NCBI GenBank assembly: GCA_905182035.1
Contig: CAJIZL010000005.1
Coordinates: 92,255-156,254 of the forward strand
Length of the DNA stretch: 64,000 nt
Source: Oceanospirillaceae bacterium ASP10-02a
GTDB lineage: Bacteria; Pseudomonadota; Gammaproteobacteria; Pseudomonadales; Balneatricaceae
Reading direction: 5' to 3'
This document shows, one piece after another, positions 8,960-18,966 of the stretch. The number at the start of each line of letters is the position of its first letter. Positions within the stretch are counted from its first letter, which is position 1. The position numbers were made by a program, and so were the translations under genes. The notes below the pieces were generated by a model that did no database searches, was not told the DNA's origin, and saw only the letters and a program-made list of their open reading frames with translations.

Positions 8960-9486
8960 TTGGGCTGAACACCTGAGTACTTGATAGCAGCAATGTCATA
9001 GCCTTTGTTTAGGTTGTTTAGCTCTACTCTATCATCTAACTTTTTGCCAATAAGCGCCAAGGCAAGGGGCGAGTCTATGCTGATATAACCCGAACTAGGG
9101 TTAAGTTCGTCTGCGCCAACAATCCGATAATGCCGTTCATTGTCATCGTCGTCAATTAAGGTGACCCAAGCACCAAAATACACTTTATTTGGATCGGCAG
9201 GTAACCCTTCTACCACCTTGATATGATCAAGGCGTCTTTGTAAGTAAAGAATGCGGCTGTCCATCTCGCGGAGCATTTTTTTGCCATAAATGTATTCGGC
9301 ATTTTCTGAACGATCCCCCAAAGCGGCGGCTTCCTGCACAGCTAGAGTGATCACTGGACGTTTGTTACGCCACAGATCATCTAGCTCATCTTTAAGTGCC
9401 GCTGCACCTTCTGGGGTGATTAAAGGTGAGCGTTTTGGACCTGGTGGGCGGTAGCGCCCAGCGAAACGCTGGTTTGCAGGTTTCAT
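8956..9486 (-). CDS. greB: Transcription elongation factor GreB
   Basis: Rescues backtracked RNA polymerase by stimulating cleavage of the nascent RNA 3' end in the secondary channel. At 176 residues it has an N-terminal coiled coil with the acidic tip in AALGDRSENAEY (the Asp and Glu that coordinate catalytic Mg), then the C-terminal FKBP-like domain ending DDRVELN. The GGRYRPPGP-like basic leader and the YIYGKKMLREMD motif favour GreB over GreA. Its ATG overlaps the rsmE stop as ATGA, so the two are co-transcribed. Confidence 0.95.
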   Translation of the reverse strand: MKPANQRFAGRYRPPGPKRSPLITPEGAAALKDELDDLWRNKRPVITLAVQEAAALGDRSENAEYIYGKKMLREMDSRILYLQRRLDHIKVVEGLPADPNKVYFGAWVTLIDDDDNERHYRIVGADELNPSSGYISIDSPLALALIGKKLDDRVELNNLNKGYDIAAIKYSGVQPN

Positions 9487-10199
9487 AGGGCACAGAGCCT
9501 CGAAATGGCCACAGGAATTGTGGTCTCTACTCGCATAATTCGAGGGCCAAGGGAGAATGGTATAAATCCTTGTTCGGCCAATTTATCCACTTCATAGTCA
9601 GTGAAGCCGCCTTCAGGGCCAATGGCTAAAGTAGTGGCCTTTTTATTTGCGTTAGGGCATGGGTGAGCACTGCGGGGATGGGCCACAAGGCGACGGCTAT
9701 CAGCTGCCCATTGGTTAAGATTATCTTCTACGTAGGGCTTAAATAACTTGGCTTTGTGCACCAAAGGCAGTTGTGTAGTGCCCGCTTGCTCTAGGCCTAA
9801 AAGTAAGTTTTCATAAATGCTTAGAGGCTGCAAAAATGGTGTTTGCCAATAGCTTTTTTCCACTTTAGCACTGTTTAATAGGGTGATTTCGCTTACTCCT
9901 AGGGTGGCGCAAGTCTGTAATATTCTGCGCATCATTTTAGGTCTAGGTACGGCAAGTAGTAATTTTAAAGCAAGGGGTGTGGGGCCGTCTTGGTTAAGTG
10001 TTATTTCAAGCTGAGTTTCGTGCTCGCTGTGGGCGATTACCTTGCCTAAGCCAATAGCGCCATTAACCTGACCTACTCTAAGGGTGTCGCCAATTTCTGG
10101 CCTAATCACTTTAGCAAGATGGGTTTGGCGACGAGGGTCGGTAATTTGAATTTGTCCCATGGAAGACAGTTCATCAACGTTAAAAAGTAGTATATTCAT
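9483..10199 (-). CDS. rsmE: 16S rRNA m3U1498 methyltransferase
   Basis: SPOUT-fold methyltransferase that methylates U1498 of 16S rRNA. The C-terminal knot motifs are clear: LAIGPEGGFTDYEVD and SLGPRIMRVETT. An N-terminal PUA-like domain begins at the chosen start MNILLFNVDE. The open frame reaches 29 codons further upstream, but that part overlaps the divergent kinase gene and has no family resemblance, so the ATG at 10199 is used (238 residues). It is in an operon with greB. Confidence 0.94.
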   Translation of the reverse strand: MNILLFNVDELSSMGQIQITDPRRQTHLAKVIRPEIGDTLRVGQVNGAIGLGKVIAHSEHETQLEITLNQDGPTPLALKLLLAVPRPKMMRRILQTCATLGVSEITLLNSAKVEKSYWQTPFLQPLSIYENLLLGLEQAGTTQLPLVHKAKLFKPYVEDNLNQWAADSRRLVAHPRSAHPCPNANKKATTLAIGPEGGFTDYEVDKLAEQGFIPFSLGPRIMRVETTIPVAISRLCAL

Positions 10200-10245
10200 A
10201 GCTGCACAGTATAATGGGTCATTACATATATGTGTTGGAGTTTGT

Positions 10246-10854
10246 GTGGTTATTATTGGAATTGCAGGCCCCTCGGCTTCGGGCAAAAGTCTGTTGGCTA
10301 AAAATATAATCGAAGGCTTCGATTCAGATCAAGTGGTGATGATGTCGGAAGACAGCTACTATAAAGATCAACGTAATATGTCTAAAGCACAGCGTAATCT
10401 CACCAACTATGATCATCCAGATGCTATGGATCATGAATTAATGGCGCAACATCTCACTGCGTTAGCAGCGGGCCAATCCGTTGAGCAGCCTATATATAGT
10501 TTTTATGAACATTTACGAGAATCAAAAACAGTTGTAATGAAACCTTGTAAGGTGCTGATTGTTGAGGGTATTCTATTGTTCACTCAAGAACAGTTACGGT
10601 CTTTGTTTAACCTGCGCATTTTTATGGATGTGCCGTTGGATATTTGCTTAATTAGACGTTTAGAGCGCGATGTAAATGAGAGAGGTCGGGATTTGAAGTC
10701 GGTTTTAACTCAGTATCAAACTACCGTAAGACCAGGCTTTTTTAACCATGTATCACCATCTCGTGAACATGCGGATTTAATCGTGCCAGAAGGTGGTGAG
10801 AATCCAGCCGCTATAGAATTATTAAAAGCCCGTGTCGCTCAAATGCTGACGTAA
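10246..10854 (+). CDS. udk: Uridine kinase-like P-loop kinase
   Basis: A 202-residue nucleoside-kinase-fold protein of the uridine kinase/phosphoribulokinase family. Such enzymes phosphorylate uridine or cytidine to UMP or CMP in pyrimidine salvage. The Walker A GPSASGKS is at residues 8-15. The substrate region (SEDSYYKDQRNMSKAQRNLTNYDHPDA) and the RRLERDVNERGRDL lid match Udk. The GTG at 10246 was chosen over an upstream ATG because TTGGAG lies five bases before it and the protein then begins at the P-loop strand, as in Udk. Divergent from rsmE with only 46 bases between. Confidence 0.88.
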   Translation: MVIIGIAGPSASGKSLLAKNIIEGFDSDQVVMMSEDSYYKDQRNMSKAQRNLTNYDHPDAMDHELMAQHLTALAAGQSVEQPIYSFYEHLRESKTVVMKPCKVLIVEGILLFTQEQLRSLFNLRIFMDVPLDICLIRRLERDVNERGRDLKSVLTQYQTTVRPGFFNHVSPSREHADLIVPEGGENPAAIELLKARVAQMLT

Positions 10855-10874
10855 GCTTAACTTGGAGACATACG

Positions 10875-11399
10875 ATGAATAAAACTTTAGTACTTACTGC
10901 CATCTGTGCAGACCGCCCTGGCCTTATTCAAATGCTTTCCGAAGTTATTTATAGTCATGAAGCCAGCTGGGAAGAATCTAGTATGGCCCACCTTGCTGGG
11001 CAGTTCGCTGGCATTCTTACGGTCAATGTAGATGAAAATGTGATCCCATCTCTGGAAAAAGACCTCCGTGGGTTAAGTAATCATGGTATGTCCGTAACCT
11101 TAAATGAGAGTATGGACTCCGCAGATGCTGCCAACCAACACACCATTTGGGTAGACCTAACCTGCCATGACAAGCCTGGCATTATGCGTGAAGTGTCTAA
11201 CGTGTTTGTTGCACAAGGTGTAAGCATACAAAGTTTAGATACAGAAGTGGTAAGCGCGTCAATGTCGGGTGGCGACATGTTTGTTGCTGGCGCTCAGCTG
11301 CTAGTGCCGAAGGATTTTGACATGGAGAACTTGCAACAAGCCCTCGAGGGCTTGTCCGATGACTTGATGGTGGATTTGGCTCTGGCTGACGAGGAGTAG
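10875..11399 (+). CDS. Tandem ACT-domain protein, GcvR-like
   Basis: 174 residues with two ACT amino-acid-binding domains: residues 1-80 start with ICADRPGLIQMLSEVI, and residues 90-170 start with DLTCHDKPGIMREVSNVF. This is the layout of GcvR, which in E. coli binds GcvA and represses the glycine-cleavage operon when glycine is low. No gcvA or gcv operon is visible here, so the target is unknown. It sits 20 bases after the uridine kinase gene in the same direction with a GGAGA ribosome site. Confidence 0.8.
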   Translation: MNKTLVLTAICADRPGLIQMLSEVIYSHEASWEESSMAHLAGQFAGILTVNVDENVIPSLEKDLRGLSNHGMSVTLNESMDSADAANQHTIWVDLTCHDKPGIMREVSNVFVAQGVSIQSLDTEVVSASMSGGDMFVAGAQLLVPKDFDMENLQQALEGLSDDLMVDLALADEE

Positions 11400-11440
11400 A
11401 TTGGCACGTCGCCTATACTCCTAGCAAAGGGGTGGGTGAA

Positions 11441-12892
11441 CTAGCAGAGCTCGTCTAGCTTCTTCTTAAACAGGCCATTCACTTGGCCTGGGTTAGCTGA
11501 ACCTTTGGAGGCTTTCATTACTTGGCCCATAAAGAAGCCTAGCATTTTGCTTCTCTTTTCTACTTCTGCGTCAACATATTGTTGTACTTGCTTAGGGCTT
11601 AGTGCAATAACTTCGTCTATCATGGCTTCGATGGCGCCCATGTCGCTGACCTGTTTAAGGCCGTTGGCATCAATAATATCATCGACTTCGCCAGCTTGTT
11701 GCCACAACTCATCAAAGACAGTTTTGGCACCTTTGCTGTTTATAGTGTCATCCTTAACACGGCTAATAAGTTGGCCAAGGTGCACTGCGCTCACGGGTGC
11801 TGCATCAATTTCAACGTTGTTTTGGTTCATGTATTTAGCAAGTTCACCAGTCACCCAGTTGGCACTAAGTTTGGCGTCGTTACATATGGCAACCACCGCT
11901 TCAAAATAGTCGGCTAAAGCTCGGCTCGAAGATAGCACACCGGCGTCGTATTCGCTTAAGCCGAGTTGGTCCACAAAACGGGCACTGCGTTGGTCTGGCA
12001 ATTCTGGCAAGCTTTGACGAATGGCATCAATGTAGGCGTCGTCAATTTCGACAGGTAACAAATCTGGGCAAGGGAAATAACGATAATCGTTGGCTTCTTC
12101 CTTGCTGCGCATAGGGCGGGTTTCGTTCTTATCAGCATCGTAAAGGCGGGTTTCTTGTGCGATCTTGCCGCCATCTTCCAAAATATCGATCTGCCGTTGT
12201 ACTTCTACGTTAATAGCGCGTTCGATAAATTTAAAGGAGTTGATGTTCTTTAATTCGGCGCGGGTGCCTAATTTTTGTTGCCCTTTAGGGCGAATAGACA
12301 CGTTGGCGTCACAGCGCATAGAACCTTCGGCCATGTTGCCGTCTGAAATGCCAATGGTGGTGACGATAGCGTGCATTTTACGCATATAGGCCACCGCTTC
12401 TTTAGCATTACTCATGTCTGGCTCTGATACGATTTCTAACAGTGGTGTGCTAGAGCGGTTAAGGTCAATGCCCGTCATGCCATCGTAGTCTTCGTGCAGA
12501 GACTTGCCTGCATCTTCTTCAAGGTGAGCACGGGTTACACCTACACGCTTAGTACTGCCATCTTCTAGTTGTATGTCCAAGTGGCCTAAACCCACAATAG
12601 GGTGATCCATTTGGCTGGTTTGATACCCTTTTGGCGAATCTGGATAGAAGTAGTTCTTGCGGGCAAATACAGAGTGTTTGCAAACCTCAGCATTAATAGC
12701 GGTGCCAAAGGTCACGGCCATACGTAATGCTTCTTCGTTAAATACAGGCAATGCACCTGGCATACCTAAATCTACCAAGGTGGTTTGAGTGTTAGCTTCT
12801 GCGCCAAAACCCACTTTAGCGCCAGAAAATAATTTAGATTTGGTGGCTAACTGAACGTGGATTTCTAGACCAATGACAATTTCCCAAGACAT
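11441..12892 (-). CDS. gatB: Asp/Glu-tRNA amidotransferase subunit B
   Basis: Kinase/tRNA-binding subunit of GatCAB, which converts Asp-tRNA(Asn) and/or Glu-tRNA(Gln) to the amidated forms. The 483 residues begin [13 protein letters not shown], the family signature. The cradle domain is followed by the helical and YqeY tail ending with [19 protein letters not shown]. Two bases separate it from gatA, and the gene order is gatC-gatA-gatB as in Pseudomonas. The complex implies indirect synthesis of Asn-tRNA or Gln-tRNA in this organism. Confidence 0.97.
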   Translation of the reverse strand: MSWEIVIGLEIHVQLATKSKLFSGAKVGFGAEANTQTTLVDLGMPGALPVFNEEALRMAVTFGTAINAEVCKHSVFARKNYFYPDSPKGYQTSQMDHPIVGLGHLDIQLEDGSTKRVGVTRAHLEEDAGKSLHEDYDGMTGIDLNRSSTPLLEIVSEPDMSNAKEAVAYMRKMHAIVTTIGISDGNMAEGSMRCDANVSIRPKGQQKLGTRAELKNINSFKFIERAINVEVQRQIDILEDGGKIAQETRLYDADKNETRPMRSKEEANDYRYFPCPDLLPVEIDDAYIDAIRQSLPELPDQRSARFVDQLGLSEYDAGVLSSSRALADYFEAVVAICNDAKLSANWVTGELAKYMNQNNVEIDAAPVSAVHLGQLISRVKDDTINSKGAKTVFDELWQQAGEVDDIIDANGLKQVSDMGAIEAMIDEVIALSPKQVQQYVDAEVEKRSKMLGFFMGQVMKASKGSANPGQVNGLFKKKLDELC

Positions 12893-12894
12893 AA

Positions 12895-14379
12895 TTAAGC
12901 TCCCTTTTCTTCGTTAGATACGGGCATGCCTTTAGATGTTGGTATTTGCAGGTGCCAATCGGTGACTTGTTGATACTGGTGGGCAATGTTCAACAGCTTT
13001 GCTTCGGCAAAGTAGTTACCCATAATTTGCAGCCCTACTGGGCGGCCATTAACAAAACCAGCTGGAGTAGACATGGCTGGAATACCAGCCATATTGGCAG
13101 ATAAAGTGTAGATGTCTTCTAGGTACATAGCCACAGGATCTTTGCTATTGCTGCCTAAATCAAAAGCAGGGGTTGGAGCTACGGGGCCCATGATAACGTC
13201 CACTTGAGACAGGGCTCGAGTAAAGTCGTCTTTAATTAAGCGTCGAATGCGTTGGGCTTTAAGGTAATAAGCGTCGTAATAACCTTCAGATAATGCATAG
13301 GTGCCCACCATGATGCGACGCTTCACTTCGGTACCAAATCCTTCAGCTCGGGTGCGGCAATAAAGGTCCATTAAGTCTTCTGGTTGGTCACAACGGTAAC
13401 CATAACGGACACCGTCAAAACGGCTTAAGTTGGAAGAAGCTTCTGAAGGTGCGATGACGTAATAAGCCGGAATGGAAAGTTCTAGGTTAGGCAAGCTAAT
13501 ATCAATAATTTGCGCACCAAGGCCTTCAATCTGCTTTACGGCGTTCATAATGCATTCGGCCACCTGAGGGTTAAGGCCTGAGCCAAAAAATTCTTTGGGT
13601 AGGCCTATCTTTAAGCCTTGTAGAGGTAGGTTTAAATCAGCGGTGAAATCAGGCGTCTCTTGTTGCACACTAGTGGAGTCTAGCTCGTCAAAACCTGCCA
13701 TAGCGTTAAGCATAATTGCTGCGTCTTCTGCTGTTTGGCACATAGGTCCGGCTTGGTCTAGGCTAGACGCGTAAGCAATAATACCAAAACGCGAAACACG
13801 GCCATACGTAGGTTTGATGCCCGTTAAGTTACAAAAAGAGGCAGGCTGACGAATAGAACCGCCTGTGTCGGTGCCGGTGGCAGCGGGCACAAGACCTGCT
13901 GCCACTGCGGCGGCAGAACCGCCAGAAGATCCACCCGGCACGGCGTTTAAGTCCCACGGATTTTTAACAGCACCAAAAAAACTGCTTTCGTTAGAGGAGC
14001 CCATAGCGAACTCATCCATATTAGTCTTGCCAACACACACTGCACCGGCAGATAACAAGCGTTGCCCTACGGTAGATTCGTAAGGTGGTACAAAGTTCGC
14101 CAACATTTTAGAAGCAGCTGTGGTGACTTGGCCTTGGGTGCAAAATAGATCTTTGTGGGCGAAAGGAACACCCGTGAGTATGTCTGCGGTGCCAGCAGTA
14201 AGGCGCGCATCAGCGGCATCTGCTTGGGTTAAGGCAAGGTCTTCTGACAAGCTAATAAAGCTGTTGTAGATTGAATCACGGGCCTTAATGTCAGCAATAA
14301 TGTCTTGAGTGATTTCACGGCTAGAGTATTCTCCAGCAGCCAAATCTTTAGAAATTTGAACTAGGGTTTTGTTGGTCAT
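12895..14379 (-). CDS. gatA: Asp/Glu-tRNA amidotransferase subunit A
   Basis: Amidase subunit that releases ammonia from glutamine for GatB. The amidase-signature catalytic triad is visible: Lys in PFAHKDLFC, and the serines of the [15 protein letters not shown] motif and of [12 protein letters not shown]. The 494-residue length is typical. It starts 31 bases after gatC and runs into gatB, forming one operon. Confidence 0.97.
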   Translation of the reverse strand: MTNKTLVQISKDLAAGEYSSREITQDIIADIKARDSIYNSFISLSEDLALTQADAADARLTAGTADILTGVPFAHKDLFCTQGQVTTAASKMLANFVPPYESTVGQRLLSAGAVCVGKTNMDEFAMGSSNESSFFGAVKNPWDLNAVPGGSSGGSAAAVAAGLVPAATGTDTGGSIRQPASFCNLTGIKPTYGRVSRFGIIAYASSLDQAGPMCQTAEDAAIMLNAMAGFDELDSTSVQQETPDFTADLNLPLQGLKIGLPKEFFGSGLNPQVAECIMNAVKQIEGLGAQIIDISLPNLELSIPAYYVIAPSEASSNLSRFDGVRYGYRCDQPEDLMDLYCRTRAEGFGTEVKRRIMVGTYALSEGYYDAYYLKAQRIRRLIKDDFTRALSQVDVIMGPVAPTPAFDLGSNSKDPVAMYLEDIYTLSANMAGIPAMSTPAGFVNGRPVGLQIMGNYFAEAKLLNIAHQYQQVTDWHLQIPTSKGMPVSNEEKGA

Positions 14380-14410
14380 GGTTATGCTGTCGCTTTGTTA
14401 ATCGAATACG

Positions 14411-14698
14411 TTAATCAAGTACTTTAGGCACAAGGTATAGGCCGTCTTCCGTAGCAGGCGCTATAGCGATAAAGGCTTCACGTTGGTTGTCGCAAGTGAC
14501 TTCATCTTTACGCAGGCGTTGTGTTGCATCGTGAGGATTGGACAGAGGCTCTACACCATCGGTATCTACTTGTTGCATCTGGTCGATAAGGGACAAGATG
14601 CTGGAAATGCTATTAGCGTAATCGTTAGTTTCGCTATTGATGACTTGCAAACGGGCAAGAATGGCGATCTTTTCGATGTCAGCGTTTTCTAAGGCCAT
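14411..14698 (-). CDS. gatC: Asp/Glu-tRNA amidotransferase subunit C
   Basis: A 95-residue stabilising subunit that wraps GatA and GatB. It shows the family pattern: an N-terminal IEKIAILARLQV helix, the SSILSLIDQMQQVDTDGVEPLSNP segment, and the C-terminal LYLVPKVLD. First gene of the gatCAB operon, divergent from mreB. Confidence 0.95.
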   Translation of the reverse strand: MALENADIEKIAILARLQVINSETNDYANSISSILSLIDQMQQVDTDGVEPLSNPHDATQRLRKDEVTCDNQREAFIAIAPATEDGLYLVPKVLD

Positions 14699-16023
<1,325 letters not shown>

Positions 16024-16042
16024 ACTGTTCAATTTAGAATAA

Positions 16043-16080
16043 AACAACGGCGGGGTGGCTTAAGCAATCTCGCCGTTGTT
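16043..16080 (+). terminator. Hairpin between mreB and mreC (possible attenuator)
   Basis: A perfect 10-bp stem AACAACGGCG/CGCCGTTGTT with an 18-base loop lies 19 bases after the mreB stop. The following bases (GCTTTAAC) are a poor U-tract, so it is more likely an mRNA-stabilising hairpin or leaky attenuator than a full terminator. Confidence 0.55.
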
Positions 16081-16123
16081 GCTTTAACACGATTGGATCG
16101 TTAGGAGACTTGTTATCAATCCT

Positions 16124-16963
16124 TTGTTTAAGGGCCAATCTACTGTTAAAAAATTCATTACTTACGGTTTGATTTGTCTCAGTTTAATTATTTCTGACTA
16201 CCAGTTTGATCAAATGCAACGGATTCGTGCGTGGCTCTCATTGGCTGTTACTCCCGTGCAATGGCTGGTTGATGTGCCTCAACGCTCATGGACTTGGTTG
16301 GATGAAAGGTTGCAGGTTCGTGATGAACTGATTGCCGAAAACAAACAATTAAGAGCCAAAACCTTGCTGGCCGAAAGAAGAGTGCAGAAGCTAGCCGCGC
16401 TCACTGTGGAAAACTTCCGTTTGCGCGACCTGCTTAATAGTAGCGAACAGTTAGACGAAAAAGTCACCGTCAGCGAACTTGTTGGTATTAATTCGGACCC
16501 CTTTACCCATCAGGTGATTATTAATAATGGTTTTAATAGTGGCGCTTTTGTAGGCCAGCCGGTGCTCGACGCCACTGGTGTCATGGGGCAAATAATTTCC
16601 ACTTCCGCTTTTACTAGCCGAGTGTTATTAATTACTGATGCAGATCATGCCATCCCCGTGCAGGTGAACCGTAATGGTTTACGCACCGTGGCCTATGGCC
16701 TAGGTCAATATGATTATTTGGAACTACAAGACCTCTCTGATACAGCCGATATTGAAGTAGGCGATATATTAGTTAGTTCGGGGTTGGGTTTACGCTTCCC
16801 CAAGGGTTATCCTGTAGCGCAAGTGATTGAGGTGCGACATTTTACCGGGCAAGACTTCGCTAAGGTGTGGGCTAAACCCACAGCTCAACTAGATCGCTCA
16901 CGCCATCTGCTATTGATCGAAACACCACAGCAGCAAAATCTAGCTCAACAGGACGGTAACTAA
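16124..16963 (+). CDS. mreC: Rod shape-determining protein MreC
   Basis: Bitopic periplasmic elongasome scaffold that activates PBP2/RodA. It has one N-terminal membrane helix (ITYGLICLSLIISDY), a coiled coil (residues about 65-110) and the beta-barrel periplasmic domain (GINSDPFTHQVIINNG onwards). About 279 residues. No ATG or GTG begins the frame. The first usual codon is TTG at 16124, but the only good ribosome site, AGGAG at 16103-16107, is 16 bases away. An in-frame ATC at 16115 has ideal spacing and would add residues resembling the usual N-terminus. Start unresolved. The end overlaps mreD by one base. Confidence 0.93.
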   Translation: MFKGQSTVKKFITYGLICLSLIISDYQFDQMQRIRAWLSLAVTPVQWLVDVPQRSWTWLDERLQVRDELIAENKQLRAKTLLAERRVQKLAALTVENFRLRDLLNSSEQLDEKVTVSELVGINSDPFTHQVIINNGFNSGAFVGQPVLDATGVMGQIISTSAFTSRVLLITDADHAIPVQVNRNGLRTVAYGLGQYDYLELQDLSDTADIEVGDILVSSGLGLRFPKGYPVAQVIEVRHFTGQDFAKVWAKPTAQLDRSRHLLLIETPQQQNLAQQDGN

Positions 16964-17451
16964 TGGTTATGCAAAGGGCTCATAATCGCGGGGTGCCTTT
17001 TATAACCCTGCTTGCCGCCTTTATGCTAACCGCGTTACCTATGCCCGAGTGGGTGCAGTGGGGTTGGCCAGAATGGGTTTTAGTCGTCTTCATTTATTGG
17101 GTCATCGCCTTGCCCCATCGGTTTGGCTTAGGCTGGGCGTTCATATTGGGATTGTTGCTTGATCTATTACAGGGAAATCACCTAGGGGTTAATGCGCTAG
17201 CTATGGTAGTGGTGACTTTTTTTACTATGCTAATGTACCGTCGTTTGCGCATGTACCGTTCTTGGCAACAAGCCGTTGTGGTGTTTTTTTTAGTGGCCAT
17301 TAACCAATGTATTACCTATTGGTTTCAAGGGATCGGCAGCAACGCTAGCAGTGGTTTGTGGTTTTTGTTGCCAGCGCCAATAAGTGGTTTGCTTTGGTTG
17401 TGGTTATTTGTTGTGTTACGTGGCATTCGCCGAGCGTTTAAAGTCACTTAA
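16963..17451 (+). CDS. mreD: Rod shape-determining protein MreD
   Basis: A 162-residue polytopic membrane protein with five or six hydrophobic helices, including the family's LGLLLDLLQGNHLGVNAL loop. Works with MreC in the elongasome. Its ATG shares a base with the mreC stop codon (TAATG), showing translational coupling. Confidence 0.94.
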   Translation: MVMQRAHNRGVPFITLLAAFMLTALPMPEWVQWGWPEWVLVVFIYWVIALPHRFGLGWAFILGLLLDLLQGNHLGVNALAMVVVTFFTMLMYRRLRMYRSWQQAVVVFFLVAINQCITYWFQGIGSNASSGLWFLLPAPISGLLWLWLFVVLRGIRRAFKVT

Positions 17452-17472
17452 GGTAAAGGATAGAGCCGCACA

Positions 17473-18966
17473 ATGAACGAAGAAATTCTCATTAATTTCA
17501 GCCCCATGGAAACCCGCGTGGCGGTGATTGAAAATGGCATGCTACAAGAAGTTCATCTAGAGCGTAATGACCATCGTGGCATTGTGGGCAATATCTATCT
17601 GGGTAAAGTTGCTCGTGTTTTGCCAGGCATGCAGGCTGCGTTTATAGAGATTGGCTTAGAGCGCGCAGGATTTATTCATGTGGCTGATATTGAACCACAA
17701 AATGGCCAGCCACATTCAGATGAAATCGCACAACTAGTAAGAGAAGGACAAAGCTTGCTAGTGCAAGTGCTAAAAGACCCCATTAGCACTAAAGGCGCCC
17801 GCCTTACTACCCAAATTTCTATTCCATCACGTTACTTAGTGTATTTGCCCGGAAGTGACCATGTGGGCATATCTCAGCGTATCGAAGATGAAGACGAAAA
17901 GCAGCGCCTTAAACAATGCATAGAGAGCTACTTAGCTCAGCCTGCAGGGCTGCAGGATACGTCTAAACTCACCGAGTCTGAATTCACCAAGGAAGGTGTT
18001 ATTGTTCGCACTGTAGCTGAAGGCGTTAGTGAACAAAGCCTGCAGCAGGATGTTGATTTTCTAAGGCGCTTATGGCGCCAAGTCAGCCAACAAATTGCCG
18101 CTGGCAAAGCTCCTCAAATAATCTATCAAGATCTACCCTTAGCGCTCCGAACCTTGCGAGATATTGCCCATCCGCAGATCGAGAAAATTCGCATCGATTC
18201 AAAAGAAACGTATCAAAAAGCTACGGAATTCATTGATCAGTTGGTGCCAGATATGGCCACTAAGTTAGAACATTACCCCGGTGGGCGACCTATTTTTGAC
18301 CTCTATAATGTAGAAGACGAGATTCAAAAAGCCCTTGGGCGCAAAGTGCAGTTAAAATCTGGTGGTTATATCATTGTTGATCAAACCGAAGCTATGACCA
18401 CGGTGGATGTTAACACTGGGGCTTATGTAGGGCATCGTAACCTAGAAGAAACCATATTTAAGACCAACCTTGAGGCGGCAACCGCTATAGGTAGACAGCT
18501 TAGACTGCGTAATCTTGGCGGCATTATTATTTTAGATTTTATTGACATGCAAGATCTAGAACATCAGCGCCAAGTGGCTCGAACCTTAGACCGCGCGTTA
18601 GCTAAAGATCACGTTAAAACTAAAGTGTTAGCATTGTCAGAACTAGGCTTGGTCCAAATGACACGAAAACGCACGCGCGAAAGCCTCGAGCAGCTTTTAT
18701 GCGAGCCCTGTTCTTCGTGTGAAGGTACGGGCACCAATAAAACGCCAGAAACTATCTGTTACGAAATATTTCGAGAAATTCTGCGGGCCCATAGAGCTTA
18801 CGACACGAATACTTATTTGGTACTGGCATCACAAGCTGTCATCGATCAACTTCTAGATGAAGAAGCTCATCGTTTAGCAGAGCTAGAGCAGTTTATAGGT
18901 AAGACCATTTCCTTACGGGTAGAGCCCATGTATGTTAGCGAACAGTACGATGTGGTGTTGCGTTAA
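17473..18966 (+). CDS. rng: Ribonuclease G
   Basis: Endoribonuclease of the RNase E/G family that matures the 16S rRNA 5' end and degrades some mRNAs. At 497 residues it has an N-terminal S1 domain (GNIYLGKVARVLPGMQAAF), the 5'-sensor/RNase H region, the catalytic TVDVNTGAYVG and IILDFIDMQD motifs carrying the metal-binding aspartates, and the Zn-link cysteines in CEPCSSCEGTG. It lacks the long C-terminal tail of RNase E. Follows mreD by 21 bases as in other gammaproteobacteria. Confidence 0.96.
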   Translation: MNEEILINFSPMETRVAVIENGMLQEVHLERNDHRGIVGNIYLGKVARVLPGMQAAFIEIGLERAGFIHVADIEPQNGQPHSDEIAQLVREGQSLLVQVLKDPISTKGARLTTQISIPSRYLVYLPGSDHVGISQRIEDEDEKQRLKQCIESYLAQPAGLQDTSKLTESEFTKEGVIVRTVAEGVSEQSLQQDVDFLRRLWRQVSQQIAAGKAPQIIYQDLPLALRTLRDIAHPQIEKIRIDSKETYQKATEFIDQLVPDMATKLEHYPGGRPIFDLYNVEDEIQKALGRKVQLKSGGYIIVDQTEAMTTVDVNTGAYVGHRNLEETIFKTNLEAATAIGRQLRLRNLGGIIILDFIDMQDLEHQRQVARTLDRALAKDHVKTKVLALSELGLVQMTRKRTRESLEQLLCEPCSSCEGTGTNKTPETICYEIFREILRAHRAYDTNTYLVLASQAVIDQLLDEEAHRLAELEQFIGKTISLRVEPMYVSEQYDVVLR

